Origin: Oscillospiraceae bacterium
GTDB lineage: Bacteria > Bacillota > Clostridia > Oscillospirales > Acutalibacteraceae
Length of the DNA: 37,087 nt
NCBI GenBank assembly: GCA_015066015.1
Contig: SVPE01000019.1
Coordinates: 1-37,087, forward strand
Reading direction: 5' to 3'
Below, piece after piece: positions 17,241 to 25,446 of the stretch; position 1 is the stretch's first letter; every line of letters begins with the position of its first letter. The position numbers were made by a program, and so were the translations under genes. The notes beneath the pieces were generated by a model. The model did not search any database, was not told the DNA's origin, and saw nothing but the letters and a program-made list of their open reading frames with translations.

Positions 17241-17328
17241 AATTACTCCTCCTGACAATAAACTAAGGATACCATACCACAATACATAACAAAATTCTGC
17301 TAAATTCTGTTAATTAAATATTAAAAAT

Positions 17329-18465
17329 TTATAACATCGCAATAAGCTCATCAATTTTGACAGCCTTTGCATCTGAGTTTATCTCTTTTGCATCAGCGTA
17401 AGCCGTTGCTCCGGATTCGAAAACAGCATACAGTGTATCCCCGTTTACGTCTATACCTTCCATAAGTGTTGGCATTTTCACCTTTGAAACAAGCGACCCG
17501 TCATCAGCAACACAAAGATGTACTGCTTCACCGTCAACAACCTTTCCGCCCTGAGTCCATTCGTCAAGAGGCTCATAGATATGAAGCGTCGAATCATAGA
17601 ATCTTCCGTAGGATGTGCTGAAAATTATATTACCCCCGCTTGTTACTGCCATACCCTGTACCTTTTCAGGGATAGAAAGGATAAGGTCCGGTGCCTTTTC
17701 ACTTCCGTCATATTCTTCCGGCTCAATAGGAAGCTCATATCCTACTGACCACGCCTTGTTATCGTTGCCGGGGAAACTATGGTCGGGATTTACGGGATAA
17801 TCATCCTCTTCATAGAATTCAGCAACATAAAGTCTCTCACCGTCGCAGCATACAGTCGATGCTCTGACCTGAGTCTGAAATGAGCCGTCGAATACAATCT
17901 CAGCACCATCGTCTGCTTTGTCAAGCGCAGATGCCGAAAGGTGATATATAAAACCACCCTCTGTATCACTGCCACCTGCACAGACCCATACATCCTCACC
18001 GTCAGATGCGATGCCGCCCGCATGCTTTATAAAGTCCTTCAATACAATCTCTTTTGCCTCGCCGGTTTCCTTATTGATAAGGTAAATCCTTGAGTTTTCA
18101 CCCTTTACGTAACCGCTTACGGCAAAGCAGTCAAGAATTTCAACATAGCAAATTCCCTGAGGAACAAACCCCTCGTCAAGTCCGGGAAGTTCAAAAGCAT
18201 CAGTTGAGTAAACACTGTAATCGAGCTTAGAATATCTACCGTCAATAAGAATGCTTATGTTGCCGACAAAAATCAGAATTACCTTTTTGATTTTTGCAAA
18301 AAGCTCCTCAAAGAAGGCTGCCGGTCCATTTGAAGTTTCCTGCTGAGTGTCAGCTTCTGAAATCACTGTTGGTGCATTTTCGTCAGCGGCAAAAGTGCCG
18401 ACACAAACACCAAAGGATGAGAAAATCATAAAAAGAGCCATCACTACACTTATAAGCTTTTTCAT
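17329..18465 (-). CDS. Secreted beta-propeller-like protein of unknown function
   Basis: Residues 1-27 are a signal peptide (MKKLISVVMALFMIFSSFGV, with a likely cleavage after the FAA at about 27). After a Glu/Gln/Thr-rich linker and a short hydrophobic stretch (VILIFVGNISILI), the protein shows repeated strand motifs of the kind seen in six- or seven-bladed propellers (GFVPQGICYVEILDCFAVSG, GGIASDGEDVWVCAGG, TVCCDGERLYVAEF, VQGMAVTSGGNIIFSTSYGR, LMEGIDVNGDTLYAVFE). No catalytic motif is recognised; binding or scaffolding outside the cell is the best guess. The stretch at about residues 59-75 could keep it membrane-associated. It has its own promoter at 18509-18538. Confidence 0.75.
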   Translation of the reverse strand: MKKLISVVMALFMIFSSFGVCVGTFAADENAPTVISEADTQQETSNGPAAFFEELFAKIKKVILIFVGNISILIDGRYSKLDYSVYSTDAFELPGLDEGFVPQGICYVEILDCFAVSGYVKGENSRIYLINKETGEAKEIVLKDFIKHAGGIASDGEDVWVCAGGSDTEGGFIYHLSASALDKADDGAEIVFDGSFQTQVRASTVCCDGERLYVAEFYEEDDYPVNPDHSFPGNDNKAWSVGYELPIEPEEYDGSEKAPDLILSIPEKVQGMAVTSGGNIIFSTSYGRFYDSTLHIYEPLDEWTQGGKVVDGEAVHLCVADDGSLVSKVKMPTLMEGIDVNGDTLYAVFESGATAYADAKEINSDAKAVKIDELIAML

Positions 18466-18508
18466 TACGTTATCCTCCTGAAAATAAATTTATCTGTCCG
18501 ATGCAGTA

Positions 18509-18538
18509 ATTATAACACAGACCCTTTTTATCAGTCAA
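18509..18538 (-). promoter_or_regulatory. Promoter of the secreted propeller-like gene
   Basis: On the minus strand TTGACT (18533-18538) and TATAAT (18509-18514) are 18 bp apart, about 45 nt upstream of the start codon. Confidence 0.7.
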
Positions 18539-18558
18539 CATCCACAGGCACTGATGTA

Positions 18559-18585
18559 ATATTTCATCTCAGGCTGTCATATGCT
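18559..18585 (+). promoter_or_regulatory. SigE-type sporulation promoter of spoIIID
   Basis: ATATT (18559-18563), 14 bp, then CATATGCT (18578-18585) matches the known SigE pattern (ATA-type -35, about 14 bp, CATACA-T-type -10). In Bacillus spoIIID is a SigE target in the mother cell. The predicted start falls at about 18592, inside or next to the ribosome binding site, so the leader would be only about 12 nt. Confidence 0.6.
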
Positions 18586-18603
18586 TGAGCGAGGAGGTAT
18601 TAT

Positions 18604-18855
18604 ATGGAAAACAATGCTGATGAAAGGGCCGTTATTCTCGGCAGATACATAGTAAAACACAATGCCACAGTACGCAGTACGGCAAAGGCAAATTCAGTCA
18701 GCAAAAGTACAGTGCACAGTGATGTTGCCGTAAAGCTAAAAAAAATTGACGGGGACCTTTACGAGAAGGTTCGTGCCGTGCTTGACAAAAACAAACGCGA
18801 GCGTCATCTCAGAGGCGGAATAGCCACAAAGGAAAAATATAGCCGATCCCGTTAA
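18604..18855 (+). CDS. spoIIID: Sporulation transcription factor SpoIIID
   Basis: The 83-residue protein matches SpoIIID along its length: DERAVILGRYIVKHNATVRS, the helix-turn-helix AKANSVSKSTVHSDVAVKL, and the conserved C-terminal tail RHLRGGIATKEKY. SpoIIID switches mother-cell gene expression from SigE to SigK during endospore formation. AGGAGG lies 6 nt before the ATG, and a SigE-type promoter is present. The protein is of normal size (Bacillus: about 93). Its presence supports a spore-forming lineage, although sporulation of this strain cannot be judged from one gene. Confidence 0.95.
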   Translation: MENNADERAVILGRYIVKHNATVRSTAKANSVSKSTVHSDVAVKLKKIDGDLYEKVRAVLDKNKRERHLRGGIATKEKYSRSR

Positions 18856-18871
18856 AAGTGATAAATAACGC

Positions 18872-18908
18872 AAAAATTCGTCAGGACGTTTATCCCGACG
18901 AATTTTTT
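18872..18908. terminator. Bidirectional terminator between spoIIID and a TetR gene
   Basis: AAAAATTCGTC (18872-18882) pairs with GACGAATTTTT (18897-18907), with further G-C pairs possible in the loop. It lies between convergent genes with T tracts in both directions. Confidence 0.8.
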
Positions 18909-18917
18909 ATTATTCAA

Positions 18918-19475
18918 TTACATTTCTCTTTTCATATATTCATAAAATCTGTTAAAAAACAACCTGCAATACTTCATATCTTTTCTGAAAGCTTCCTCAT
19001 TGTAATTATTAAGTCCGCTGACAAGAATATGAAGGTAACCTCTTGAAAAAATGTCGATTTCAGTCTTATACCTTTCCCACATTTCTTTTGAATAAAGTAC
19101 ATCGTTGCTTTTGTCACCATAATAGGAATCGGCAAGAAAAGCAAAATCTATAAATTTTGTCCCCTTTATCATATTGCCGAGAATAACCAGTTCATCATCG
19201 TCAAAAAGAAGATTCTCTTTTTTTACAGTTTTACTGAATTCACTCTCGTCACAAGAGAGAATAAGAGTTGCCTGCTTAAAGAACTTATCGATTATATATT
19301 TGTTGAGGCTTTTACAAAAAGATTCCATGTCCGAATAGTAAACATAAAAGGTTGCTCTGGCAACGCCAGCCTTTTCACAAAGATCGGTTACGTTGATTTT
19401 TCCGGATTCTTTTTTCAGAAAGCTGCTGTAAGCCTTTAACAGCTTACGGGAAATTGTTTTATCCAATTTATCCAC
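18918..19475 (-). CDS. TetR-family regulator (second of an overlapping pair)
   Basis: The helix-turn-helix is at about residues 27-47 (INVTDLCEKAGVARATFYVY). The rest is helical with no recognised ligand-binding subfamily. The protein has 185 residues. Its start overlaps the stop of the upstream TetR gene by 8 bp, so the two are translationally coupled. No transporter or enzyme gene is attached to the pair, so the regulated target lies elsewhere or is not evident. Confidence 0.85.
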   Translation of the reverse strand: MDKLDKTISRKLLKAYSSFLKKESGKINVTDLCEKAGVARATFYVYYSDMESFCKSLNKYIIDKFFKQATLILSCDESEFSKTVKKENLLFDDDELVILGNMIKGTKFIDFAFLADSYYGDKSNDVLYSKEMWERYKTEIDIFSRGYLHILVSGLNNYNEEAFRKDMKYCRLFFNRFYEYMKREM

Positions 19476-20010
19476 CCGCCCTTTGTGATTCTGTCAGTAT
19501 TCTCTTATATATTTCAATATTCTTTTCATCGAATATTTCATCGTCAAGGATGCTCTTAACATAGGTTCCCATACCGGAAAAAACAACGAATTTCAATGTG
19601 AACAATTCTTTTTCACTGAGCACCTTCTCAAACACAGAGAAATACGAAAAAGCTACTCTTATGCCGATTTCAAAAAACTTTATATCCCCGTTTCTTCCGC
19701 AAAGAAGTCTGGTATAATGCTTCTGACTTTCAAACTTTTCACAAAGAACATCAATCAGAACCGAGAGATCACCTGTCTTATCATTTTCAAAAGCAGCCAC
19801 AATTGATTTCATAATTTCATCAATCATCAGTCCGCATACTTTATCGTACATGTCAAAAATGTCCTCGAACTGACGGTAAAAGGTAGTTCTGCTTACACCT
19901 GATCTTGAGATAAGCTCCGTTACGGTTATCTCACTGTAGTGTTTTTCTTCCAGCAACGAAAAAAAGCCTCTGATAAGCTTGTCGGCTGACTTATTGGTTA
20001 ATCCATACAT
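19468..20010 (-). CDS. TetR-family regulator (first of an overlapping pair)
   Basis: The helix-turn-helix (ITVTELISRSGVSRTTFYRQ, about residues 28-47) is intact. The C-terminal part (180 residues in total) is helical and only distantly similar to its overlapping partner. GAGG lies 9 nt before the ATG. A possible promoter, TTGTTA-N17-TAGCAT, lies 50-90 bp upstream. Two TetR proteins made from one message could form a heterodimer; this is inference. Confidence 0.85.
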   Translation of the reverse strand: MYGLTNKSADKLIRGFFSLLEEKHYSEITVTELISRSGVSRTTFYRQFEDIFDMYDKVCGLMIDEIMKSIVAAFENDKTGDLSVLIDVLCEKFESQKHYTRLLCGRNGDIKFFEIGIRVAFSYFSVFEKVLSEKELFTLKFVVFSGMGTYVKSILDDEIFDEKNIEIYKRILTESQRAGG

Positions 20011-20123
20011 TTGAATATTCCTCGTAAGTAAAAGATTCTCAACGTTATGCTATCACATTATTTATTATTTAACAACCTCAATCTTACAAAAAACCACTAT
20101 TTGTAACATTTTTTATAAAGAAT

Positions 20124-20150
20124 CAGCGGCACGGAAAACCCGTACCGCTG
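20124..20150 (-). terminator. Likely terminator of the FGGY kinase gene
   Basis: CAGCGGTACGG/CCGTGCCGCTG forms an 11-bp stem with one G-T pair about 24 bp after the kinase stop. The following sequence (ATTCTTTAT) is only moderately T-rich. Confidence 0.6.
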
Positions 20151-20173
20151 AAATAATTTTATGTTTTTGTCAA

Positions 20174-21766
20174 TCAGCCGTTAAGCATCTTGAAAACCTT
20201 CTTGTTAGCTGCATGAAGCTCTTTATAGGCAGCAAACATCTTATCATAAACAGGCTTATTGTCCTTGTTGGGAAGGAAGGTCTTGTCTGCAGTAATAAAC
20301 TCGCCTACATTCTCGATACCCTCAATAACTCCGAGACCTACTGCAACAACAACCGCTGCACCTACTGCGCCGACGTTCTGAGGATTTGCAACTGTTTCAA
20401 CTGTTCTGCCAAGACAGTCAGCAAGAATCTGGCTTGTTGAATCGTTGAGTGCACCGCCACCTACAAAACGGATAACCTCTGATGTCTTTGTCTTCTTTTC
20501 GTGAGTCTCAAGCATCCAGCGCATATGCATACATACACCTTCAACAACAGCTCTTATCATTTCGCTCTTGCCGCTTTCAATGCTGAGGTTGTAAAACATA
20601 CCTCTTGCGTTGGGATCCTCAAAGGGACAACGGTTACCGTGAAGCCAGGGTGTGAAGATAACACCGTTTGAACCTGCGGGAACACCTTCAATAACAGTTG
20701 AAAGATACTGATAAAGGTTAGTGTATTCTGATTCCATGTCCTCTGCAACATCTGTCTTCTTGAGATAAATGCCGATTTCGTCAAGAGCAAGATGGTTCTT
20801 AACCCACTCAAGGCACTTGCCTGCAGTTTCAAGCTCTGCAAAGTAGTTGTAGTATCCGGGTCTTGCACCGACAACTGCAGCAATCATAGCTGAAGCGTCA
20901 ACAATGCTCTTATCAACAACAGTTGAAACCCAACCTGATGTGCCCATATATACATGAGTTGCATTCATATCAACTGCACCTGCACCGACACCGATAAGTG
21001 AAGCATCCATACCGCCACCGAAAACAGGAGTACCCTCCTTGAGTCCGAGCTCAGCAGCAGCCTTTGCGGTAAGGTTGCCGGCAACATCTGTTGACTTAAT
21101 GATTTTTGCAAGATGGCGCATATCAACCTTGAGAATCTTGCAGACCTCCTGACTCCAGCACTTCTTATGAATATCAAAAAGAAGTGTACCGAAGGCTGAG
21201 TCCTCAGTCATAACGAATTCACCTGTCATTCTTGCGATAAGTGATTCTTTTACGTCAAGCCACTTATGTATCTTTTCAAAATTTTCGGGCTCATTATTCT
21301 TGACCCAATTGTACTTGAAAACGGGGTCCTTTACGGATGCTGCAACAGCACCGGTCTTAGCAAGTGAAACGAGAAGCTTAGGAAGACTTGCGCCTGCAAT
21401 CTGATGCAGGAAGCCGTGGTCCATAAGCTCTTTCTGTTCCTTACGTGCACGCTGGTCCATATAGCTGAATGCACGGCGTACAGGAAGACCTTCTTTATTT
21501 ACAAGCACAAGGCCCTGAGCCTGTGAGCAGAAAGAAATACCGTCAATCTGTTCGGGTTTTACATCACATTTTCCGAAAAGCTCCTTTGTTGTTTTGCACA
21601 TAGCGTCCCACCATTCATTGGGGTCCTGCTCTGCACCGCCGTCGGGATAAACATAAAGCTGATATCCCTCAATAGCATCAGCAAGAAGCTCAATTTTCTT
21701 GTCGATTGAGTAAAGACATGTTTTGACACCGGTGGTACCGATATCGTAAGCAAGTGCGTATTTCAT
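20174..21766 (-). CDS. FGGY-family carbohydrate kinase, xylulokinase-like
   Basis: The actin-like kinase fold is shown by the N-terminal phosphate loop YDIGTTGVKTCLY (residues 7-19), the catalytic region FGGGMDASLIGVGAG and the second-domain ATP motif RFVGGGALNDSTSQILAD. The size of 530 residues fits FGGY kinases, which phosphorylate sugars such as xylulose, ribulose, gluconate or glycerol. Closest overall appearance is xylulokinase, but the substrate loop cannot settle this. The gene starts 23 bp after a TetR gene in the same direction, so that TetR is its likely regulator. No isomerase or transporter gene is adjacent. Confidence 0.85.
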   Translation of the reverse strand: MKYALAYDIGTTGVKTCLYSIDKKIELLADAIEGYQLYVYPDGGAEQDPNEWWDAMCKTTKELFGKCDVKPEQIDGISFCSQAQGLVLVNKEGLPVRRAFSYMDQRARKEQKELMDHGFLHQIAGASLPKLLVSLAKTGAVAASVKDPVFKYNWVKNNEPENFEKIHKWLDVKESLIARMTGEFVMTEDSAFGTLLFDIHKKCWSQEVCKILKVDMRHLAKIIKSTDVAGNLTAKAAAELGLKEGTPVFGGGMDASLIGVGAGAVDMNATHVYMGTSGWVSTVVDKSIVDASAMIAAVVGARPGYYNYFAELETAGKCLEWVKNHLALDEIGIYLKKTDVAEDMESEYTNLYQYLSTVIEGVPAGSNGVIFTPWLHGNRCPFEDPNARGMFYNLSIESGKSEMIRAVVEGVCMHMRWMLETHEKKTKTSEVIRFVGGGALNDSTSQILADCLGRTVETVANPQNVGAVGAAVVVAVGLGVIEGIENVGEFITADKTFLPNKDNKPVYDKMFAAYKELHAANKKVFKMLNG

Positions 21767-21789
21767 AATGTTTTCTTCCTTTCAAATTT

Positions 21790-22449
21790 TCAATTCACTT
21801 TAAGTGCTGCTTTGATAAATCTTAATATATTCTGCACGGCAAATTCATCGTTCTGAAAAATGTCCTTACCGGCATATATTTCATATCTTTTTTTGTAATA
21901 ATCGCAAGCGTATGAAAACTGGATATTCATAAGAAGATTATCCACAAGAAAAGCCGCCATACCGGGATCAATATCCATGCGTATTTCCCCTGCAAGCTGT
22001 CCTTCAAGAATTACCTTCCTGTAGGCCGCAGCAGTAACTGTTTCCATATCAGAAGCGATTCTGCCTGCAAGTTCGGAGTTGCTTTCACTTGTAACCTCGT
22101 TGTAAAGCTTTATAAGCACCGAATTGATTCTGGAAAACTCGATGGCGATGCGTACGATCTTCTCAAGTCTGCACATAACATCCTCATCAGAGTTTGTAAC
22201 CGCATCGATTATCAACTTAAGACTGTCAATCCCGTAATTTACACTTGTAAGGAAAAGGTCTGTCTTTGTGTCAAAATACTTGTAAAGCGATCCGACGCTT
22301 ACCTCTGCCTTTTTGGCAATTACATTGATGTTTGCATTTTCAAATCCGCAGTAAGCAAACTCTCTTACGGCAATCTCAAGGATTTTACGGCGTTTTTCTT
22401 CAGGGATATTTTCAAATGTGGGCTTACAGTAAAGCTTATAACCTTCCAT
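21790..22449 (-). CDS. TetR-family regulator, probable regulator of the FGGY kinase
   Basis: The helix-turn-helix is typical (INVIAKKAEVSVGSLYKYFD, about residues 41-60). The C-terminal ligand domain is about 150 residues. Start choice is not firm: a TTG at 22467 is open, but the ATG at 22449 has GGTGA 5 nt upstream and gives 219 residues. Its stop is 23 bp before the kinase start, which suggests a two-gene operon with autoregulation. The 73 bp upstream to the GH3 stop are AT-rich with no clear promoter. Confidence 0.85.
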   Translation of the reverse strand: MEGYKLYCKPTFENIPEEKRRKILEIAVREFAYCGFENANINVIAKKAEVSVGSLYKYFDTKTDLFLTSVNYGIDSLKLIIDAVTNSDEDVMCRLEKIVRIAIEFSRINSVLIKLYNEVTSESNSELAGRIASDMETVTAAAYRKVILEGQLAGEIRMDIDPGMAAFLVDNLLMNIQFSYACDYYKKRYEIYAGKDIFQNDEFAVQNILRFIKAALKVN

Positions 22450-22522
22450 TTCAGTCACCGTTTTCAACTTGTTTTTTACATTTTAACAATTTTTGATTTA
22501 AATTTCAAGTACTTACTCAAAA

Positions 22523-24955
22523 TTACATTGCAGAGCTGTTCATCGCAAAGCGAAGAATGTTCATAGCACTTCTCTGGATTTCACCGCGAGTGATTCCCTC
22601 AGGCTTACCGAGAGTTTTGAGCAGTGTACCGTCAGGCTTTTTAATTATGCACACTCTGCCGCCGCCGGGCATAAGAAGATCAACCTGCGCGCGTACTCTG
22701 TATGCTTGGTCACACATTTCGGGAAACTCCTGACTCTTTGATTTCTTCATCCACCAGTCAGTCATAACATTGCCCTCGTAACCCCACTCCTCGCGAAGAA
22801 TTCTTGTGCAAAGCTCGTAGTTATAATGTCCCCATACACCGTTTATAAGGTTGTAGGAGGTCATAATGTTTTTAGGCTGAGCTTCCTTTACGCAGATTTC
22901 AAAGCCCTTGAGATAAATCTCACGAAGGGCTCTTTCGGAAAGTCTCGAATCGTTACCTGCGCGGTTGAACTCCTGATTGTTACAGGCAAAGTGCTTGGGA
23001 CAGGCTGATCTGCCACCGTGCTGAATACCCCTTACTGCTGCTGCAGCAATTTTACCGCAAAGATACGGGTCTTCGGAATAGTATTCAAAATTTCTGCCGC
23101 AAAGAGGATTACGGTGTATATTGATACCCGGCGCAAGAAGCACATCACTTCCCCTGTCGCCCATTTCCTTTGAAACTGCGGTGTACACCCTTTCAACAAG
23201 CTCATCATCAAAGCTGGACGCAAGGAGTGTTCCGATAGGAATAAGTGAGCAGCAGGCTGAAAGTCTGATTCCGGAAGGGCCGTCAGTTGTAGTAACTGCA
23301 GGCACACCCTTTTTACGAAGTGACGGAAGAACACCTGCAAAGCAGCCTGCGTTACCGGGTGCCCCCAAGGGGCTGCCCATAATATAAGCACCTCTTGTTA
23401 TTGCTTCAAGCTCGGTTTCATCAAGCTGAGCAACAAACTCTTCCATAGTGTTTGTACCGTTTCTTACGTCGCTGAGCTTGATTCCTCTGTCACCCGTAAA
23501 AGGAATATCCTTGGGAAGATTGTCGGCAATTATCTTTTTAAGGTCGTACTGTCTTTTTACAACGTCTTCTCTTCTGATTTCGTATTTGCCCTCGTTTTTT
23601 ACTGCAGTCACAATACGGAAGGACTGCTGAGGAGCAGAAACCTGCTTAAGCTGCTGCACAAGCTCGGTTTCGGCATACGTCTTTTTATAAAGACTCTTTG
23701 CATCGCGTACATTGTCACCGATTGCAAGTCCGTATTCGCCGTTTTCAATTACATAGGCAAACTGATAACCCGTAACACCCCTGTCATCATAACTTGCAAA
23801 GCTTGTAAAGGGAACAAAGAGCGTAACTCTTTCGCTTTCGCCTTTTTTAAGAAGCTTTGTCTTTTTATAGCAGACAAGCTCTCTTGCAGGGTTACCGAGC
23901 TTTCCGCAGGCCTTTTCGGCAAATACCTCAACAACGTGTCTGCCGGCATAAGGACCCTTGTTTGTTACAATGCAGACAATTTCAATGCCGTCTTTCTTTT
24001 CAGTAAAGGTTTCACCGTCAATAAGGAATTTACTGTAGGAAAGACCGTATCCGAACGGGTATTTCACACCCTCCTTATTGAAGGTTTCAAAATAACGGTA
24101 TCCGACATAGATATCCTCAGTATAATTGTTATAATCCTTAGCTCCGAAATCCTTTGCCGAGGGGAAGTATTCGTAGCGCCTTGAAACAGTTGCCGTAAGC
24201 TTACCTGAGGGGTTAACCTTCCCTGTAAGAAGATCGCACACTGCATTACCGCTTTCCATACCGCCCTGCCATACAAGAAGCACTGCGGAAATCTTATCAC
24301 CGAACTGCTCAAGCCAGGTAAGATCCATAATGCAGCCGATATTAAGAAGAATAACAACTCTGTCGTATCTGTCAGTGACCTTGGAAATCATTTCAATTTC
24401 TTCATCGGTAATGTAGTAGCTGCCCTTTTCAAGAGCGTTTTCTCTGTCCTCACCGCTTGAACGGCCTATTGTGATAACAGCAGTATCCCCTTCCTTCTTA
24501 TCAAGGGCAACCATATTATCTGTAAGAGGCATTTCGGGATAGAATCTGGGCCACTGTCCCCACACACCGTGATCAACGGGATTTTTTGCACACCAGTCGG
24601 TGTAGGTCTTTGCCACTGACTCATTGAGCTTCAGACTGTCACAGGCTCTGACTGCATCAAGAAGATTTACTGCATAAGGCTTATTAACATCACCGCCCGA
24701 GCCGTATCCGGTATAGAACCAATCATTCTGCACTCTGCCAAAAAGTGCAACTCTGCTGTTTTCCGCAAGAGGAAGCACACCGTTATTCTCAAGAAGAATT
24801 GCACCCTGAGCTGCAGCGTCGCGGAGAATTTCCGGCATACCTTCGGTGACTACCTTGGGTGCCTTGCTTCTTGCCTGTTCAGCCTGAGAAAGACTGTTGA
24901 ACTTATTGTAAACTGCAGCACCTGCAGAATAAATTTTTTCAAAAACCTTGTTCAT
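22523..24955 (-). CDS. Glycoside hydrolase family 3 enzyme with permuted domain order
   Basis: GH3 enzymes remove glucose, xylose or arabinose from beta-linked glycosides. Here the alpha/beta sandwich that normally follows the barrel comes first (GAILLENNGVLPLAENSRVAL, about residues 51-70, through about 285). It is followed by a fibronectin-III-like domain (about 290-420), with the TIM-barrel last (about 480-810). The barrel carries KHFACNNQEFNRAGNDS and the probable nucleophile Asp733 in NVMTDWW. This permuted order is known from a Ruminococcus albus beta-glucosidase. No signal peptide is present, so the enzyme probably acts inside the cell. It starts 16 bp after the exporter gene pair and is likely in that operon. 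Substrate is undetermined. Confidence 0.92.
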   Translation of the reverse strand: MNKVFEKIYSAGAAVYNKFNSLSQAEQARSKAPKVVTEGMPEILRDAAAQGAILLENNGVLPLAENSRVALFGRVQNDWFYTGYGSGGDVNKPYAVNLLDAVRACDSLKLNESVAKTYTDWCAKNPVDHGVWGQWPRFYPEMPLTDNMVALDKKEGDTAVITIGRSSGEDRENALEKGSYYITDEEIEMISKVTDRYDRVVILLNIGCIMDLTWLEQFGDKISAVLLVWQGGMESGNAVCDLLTGKVNPSGKLTATVSRRYEYFPSAKDFGAKDYNNYTEDIYVGYRYFETFNKEGVKYPFGYGLSYSKFLIDGETFTEKKDGIEIVCIVTNKGPYAGRHVVEVFAEKACGKLGNPARELVCYKKTKLLKKGESERVTLFVPFTSFASYDDRGVTGYQFAYVIENGEYGLAIGDNVRDAKSLYKKTYAETELVQQLKQVSAPQQSFRIVTAVKNEGKYEIRREDVVKRQYDLKKIIADNLPKDIPFTGDRGIKLSDVRNGTNTMEEFVAQLDETELEAITRGAYIMGSPLGAPGNAGCFAGVLPSLRKKGVPAVTTTDGPSGIRLSACCSLIPIGTLLASSFDDELVERVYTAVSKEMGDRGSDVLLAPGINIHRNPLCGRNFEYYSEDPYLCGKIAAAAVRGIQHGGRSACPKHFACNNQEFNRAGNDSRLSERALREIYLKGFEICVKEAQPKNIMTSYNLINGVWGHYNYELCTRILREEWGYEGNVMTDWWMKKSKSQEFPEMCDQAYRVRAQVDLLMPGGGRVCIIKKPDGTLLKTLGKPEGITRGEIQRSAMNILRFAMNSSAM

Positions 24956-24971
24956 ATCGAATCTCTCCTTT

Positions 24972-25433
24972 TTAATCTACGTCAAAAATATGTTTGAACT
25001 TGTGTCTGTTGATTTCGTGTACGGCCACAGACACAAGAATGATACCTACTGCAAGTCCGCTGGCAATACGCAGAAGTGCAATAAACGAATCATAAAAATT
25101 TTCCATCTCACCGACAACAAAGTAATAGGTTGTGTAGTAGAGCTTTCCGCCGGGAACAAGAGGAATTATAGAGCAGGCAAGAATAGGCGTGGCCGGTGCC
25201 TTTGTCATTCGTGCCATTATCTCCGCATAAATAGTAGCCACAAGTGCCGGAAAAAGATTCTGCATCAGTTCATGGTCAAAATATACACAGGACAAAGCAT
25301 ATACAACACAGGTAAGAAGTCCTCCGAAAGATGAAATAATTACTCTGTTTTTGTTTGAACGGAAAAGAAGGGTAAAACCGAAGGTGCCTACAAAGCCTGA
25401 AATTGCCAAGCGTAAAAATTCCTGAAAATCCAT
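24972..25433 (-). CDS. ThrE-type exporter, small membrane subunit (DUF3815-like)
   Basis: The 154-residue protein has four to five membrane segments (LRLAISGFVGTFGFTLLFRS, VIISSFGGLLTCVVYALSCV, CSIIPLVPGGKLYYTTYYFV), and PLVPGG is the family signature of the C-terminal half of ThrE-type threonine/serine exporters. In many Firmicutes the exporter is split into two proteins, as here. The ATG at 25433 is served by AAGGAGG, which overlaps the stop of the upstream partner gene. Function is by family; threonine/serine export is shown for actinobacterial ThrE only. Confidence 0.85.
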   Translation of the reverse strand: MDFQEFLRLAISGFVGTFGFTLLFRSNKNRVIISSFGGLLTCVVYALSCVYFDHELMQNLFPALVATIYAEIMARMTKAPATPILACSIIPLVPGGKLYYTTYYFVVGEMENFYDSFIALLRIASGLAVGIILVSVAVHEINRHKFKHIFDVD

Positions 25434-25446
25434 CTCATACGCCTCC

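Noticed and set aside
22447-22467. TTG start at 22467 for the TetR gene before the FGGY kinase
   Set aside because: It lacks a ribosome binding site; the ATG at 22449 has GGTGA at a workable spacing. The choice is not certain.
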